DNA from: a bacterium
GTDB lineage: Bacteria; Vulcanimicrobiota; Vulcanimicrobiia; Vulcanimicrobiales; Vulcanimicrobiaceae
DNA: 6,802 nt
Assembly (NCBI GenBank): GCA_021807065.1
Contig: JAKAPO010000128.1
Span: 1 to 6,802, forward strand
Reading direction: 5' to 3'
Shown piece after piece: positions 6,452 to 6,802 of the stretch. The translations under genes and the position numbers were made by a program. Numbering within the stretch: position 1 is the stretch's first letter; each line of letters begins with the position of its first letter. Below the pieces are notes generated by a model that was not told the origin of the DNA, made no database searches, and saw only the letters and a program-made list of their open reading frames with translations.

Positions 6452-6802
6452 AAGGGACGCTCGTCGAGAGCGCGCAGGAATCGGTGGTCGTCGACGTCGA
6501 CGGCCTGGGCTACGAGATCGTGCTCCCGCCATGTGTCCGTGAAAAGGTGACGCAAGGGCCGGGTGAGCGCGTGGCGCTGGAAGTGTATTCCGTACTGAAT
6601 ATCGACGGAAACAGCGGACGGTTCACCTACTATGGCTTTCACAACGCCATCGAACGCGAGTTCTTCGAAGCGCTCATCAGCGTTGCTTCGATCGGCCCAC
6701 GTTCGGCGGCTCGTGCCTTCTCGCAACCGATGTCGGTGATCGCGCGCGCGATCGATCGCGGTGACCACGCCTATCTGAAGACGTTGCCCGGAATCGGGCA
6801 GC
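6436..6802 (+). CDS. ruvA: Holliday junction branch-migration protein RuvA (3' partial)
   Basis: RuvA binds the four-way DNA junction as a tetramer and loads the RuvB motor for branch migration. The window holds the first 122 residues of about 200; the frame runs off the right edge. The start MFSRIEGTLVE matches the family start (M-I-G-R-L-x-G-x-L-x-E), and VDGLGYEIVLP (21-31) and FTYYGFHNAIEREFFEALI (63-81) match the OB-fold domain I and its end. The first helix-hairpin-helix is SVASIGPRSAARAF (82-95) and the second begins with LKTLPGIGQ (114-122), where the sequence ends. ATG 6436 is 13 bases upstream of the annotated ruvC stop, and no Shine-Dalgarno sequence precedes it, so translation probably depends on ribosomes arriving from ruvC. 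The order ruvC-ruvA is the common one, and ruvB would be expected next, outside the window. Confidence 0.95.
   Translation, partial: MFSRIEGTLVESAQESVVVDVDGLGYEIVLPPCVREKVTQGPGERVALEVYSVLNIDGNSGRFTYYGFHNAIEREFFEALISVASIGPRSAARAFSQPMSVIARAIDRGDHAYLKTLPGIGQ

Noticed and set aside
6738..6753. Perfect 16-base palindrome GATCGCGCGCGCGATC inside ruvA
   Set aside because: It encodes VIARAI in a conserved coding frame, and alternating CG runs are common here (also near 4261 and 4661), so codon composition explains it.
6175..6768. 197-residue open frame on the minus strand across the ruvC-ruvA junction
   Set aside because: It lies opposite two well-supported genes, shows no recognisable motif, and is Arg-rich as expected for a shadow frame.

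Overview
The window is a tightly packed, entirely plus-strand bacterial gene cluster with high G+C content and strong G/C preference at third codon positions. It holds six genes, two of them cut by the window edges: 3' part of carB, a small Cys-containing protein of unknown function, a class B penicillin-binding protein (PbpA-like), a Ser/Thr kinase with PASTA repeats (PknB/PrkC-like), ruvC, and the 5' part of ruvA. The organism cannot be named from the sequence. The Bacillus-like C-terminal half of CarB, the Actinobacteria-like PBP and PASTA kinase pair, high G+C and frequent GTG starts fit a deep-branching Gram-positive-related lineage (Actinobacteria, Chloroflexota, Eremiobacterota or similar). 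That placement is inference.

Layout: carB enters from the left edge and ends at 1650. After 29 bases comes the unknown gene (1680-2375, GTG start). The PBP gene (2372-3784) overlaps it by 4 bases, the kinase (3797-5863) follows after 12 bases, ruvC (5864-6451) starts at the base right after the kinase stop codon, and ruvA (from 6436) overlaps the annotated end of ruvC by 16 bases. No intergenic stretch is longer than 30 bases and I see no terminator or convincing promoter between genes, so the set looks like one transcription unit with translational coupling at several junctions.

Functionally the cluster joins three themes: arginine/pyrimidine precursor synthesis (CarB), cell-wall assembly and its surveillance (a transpeptidase plus a membrane kinase whose outer PASTA repeats are of the type that binds peptidoglycan fragments), and Holliday-junction processing (RuvC nuclease plus RuvA junction-binding protein). 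The PBP and kinase pair is the clearest functional unit and mirrors the pbpA-pknA-pknB neighbourhood of Actinobacteria, here without rodA in view. 

Points worth a second look are a shortened regulatory domain in CarB that lacks the usual effector-binding segment, the unrecognised Cys protein between carB and the PBP gene, and the abnormal 3' end of ruvC. That ruvC tail is either derived from a repeat element or shows a frameshift. I do not see a CRISPR array, transposase, tRNA, rRNA or defence system; most of the window is ordinary housekeeping sequence in an unusual order.
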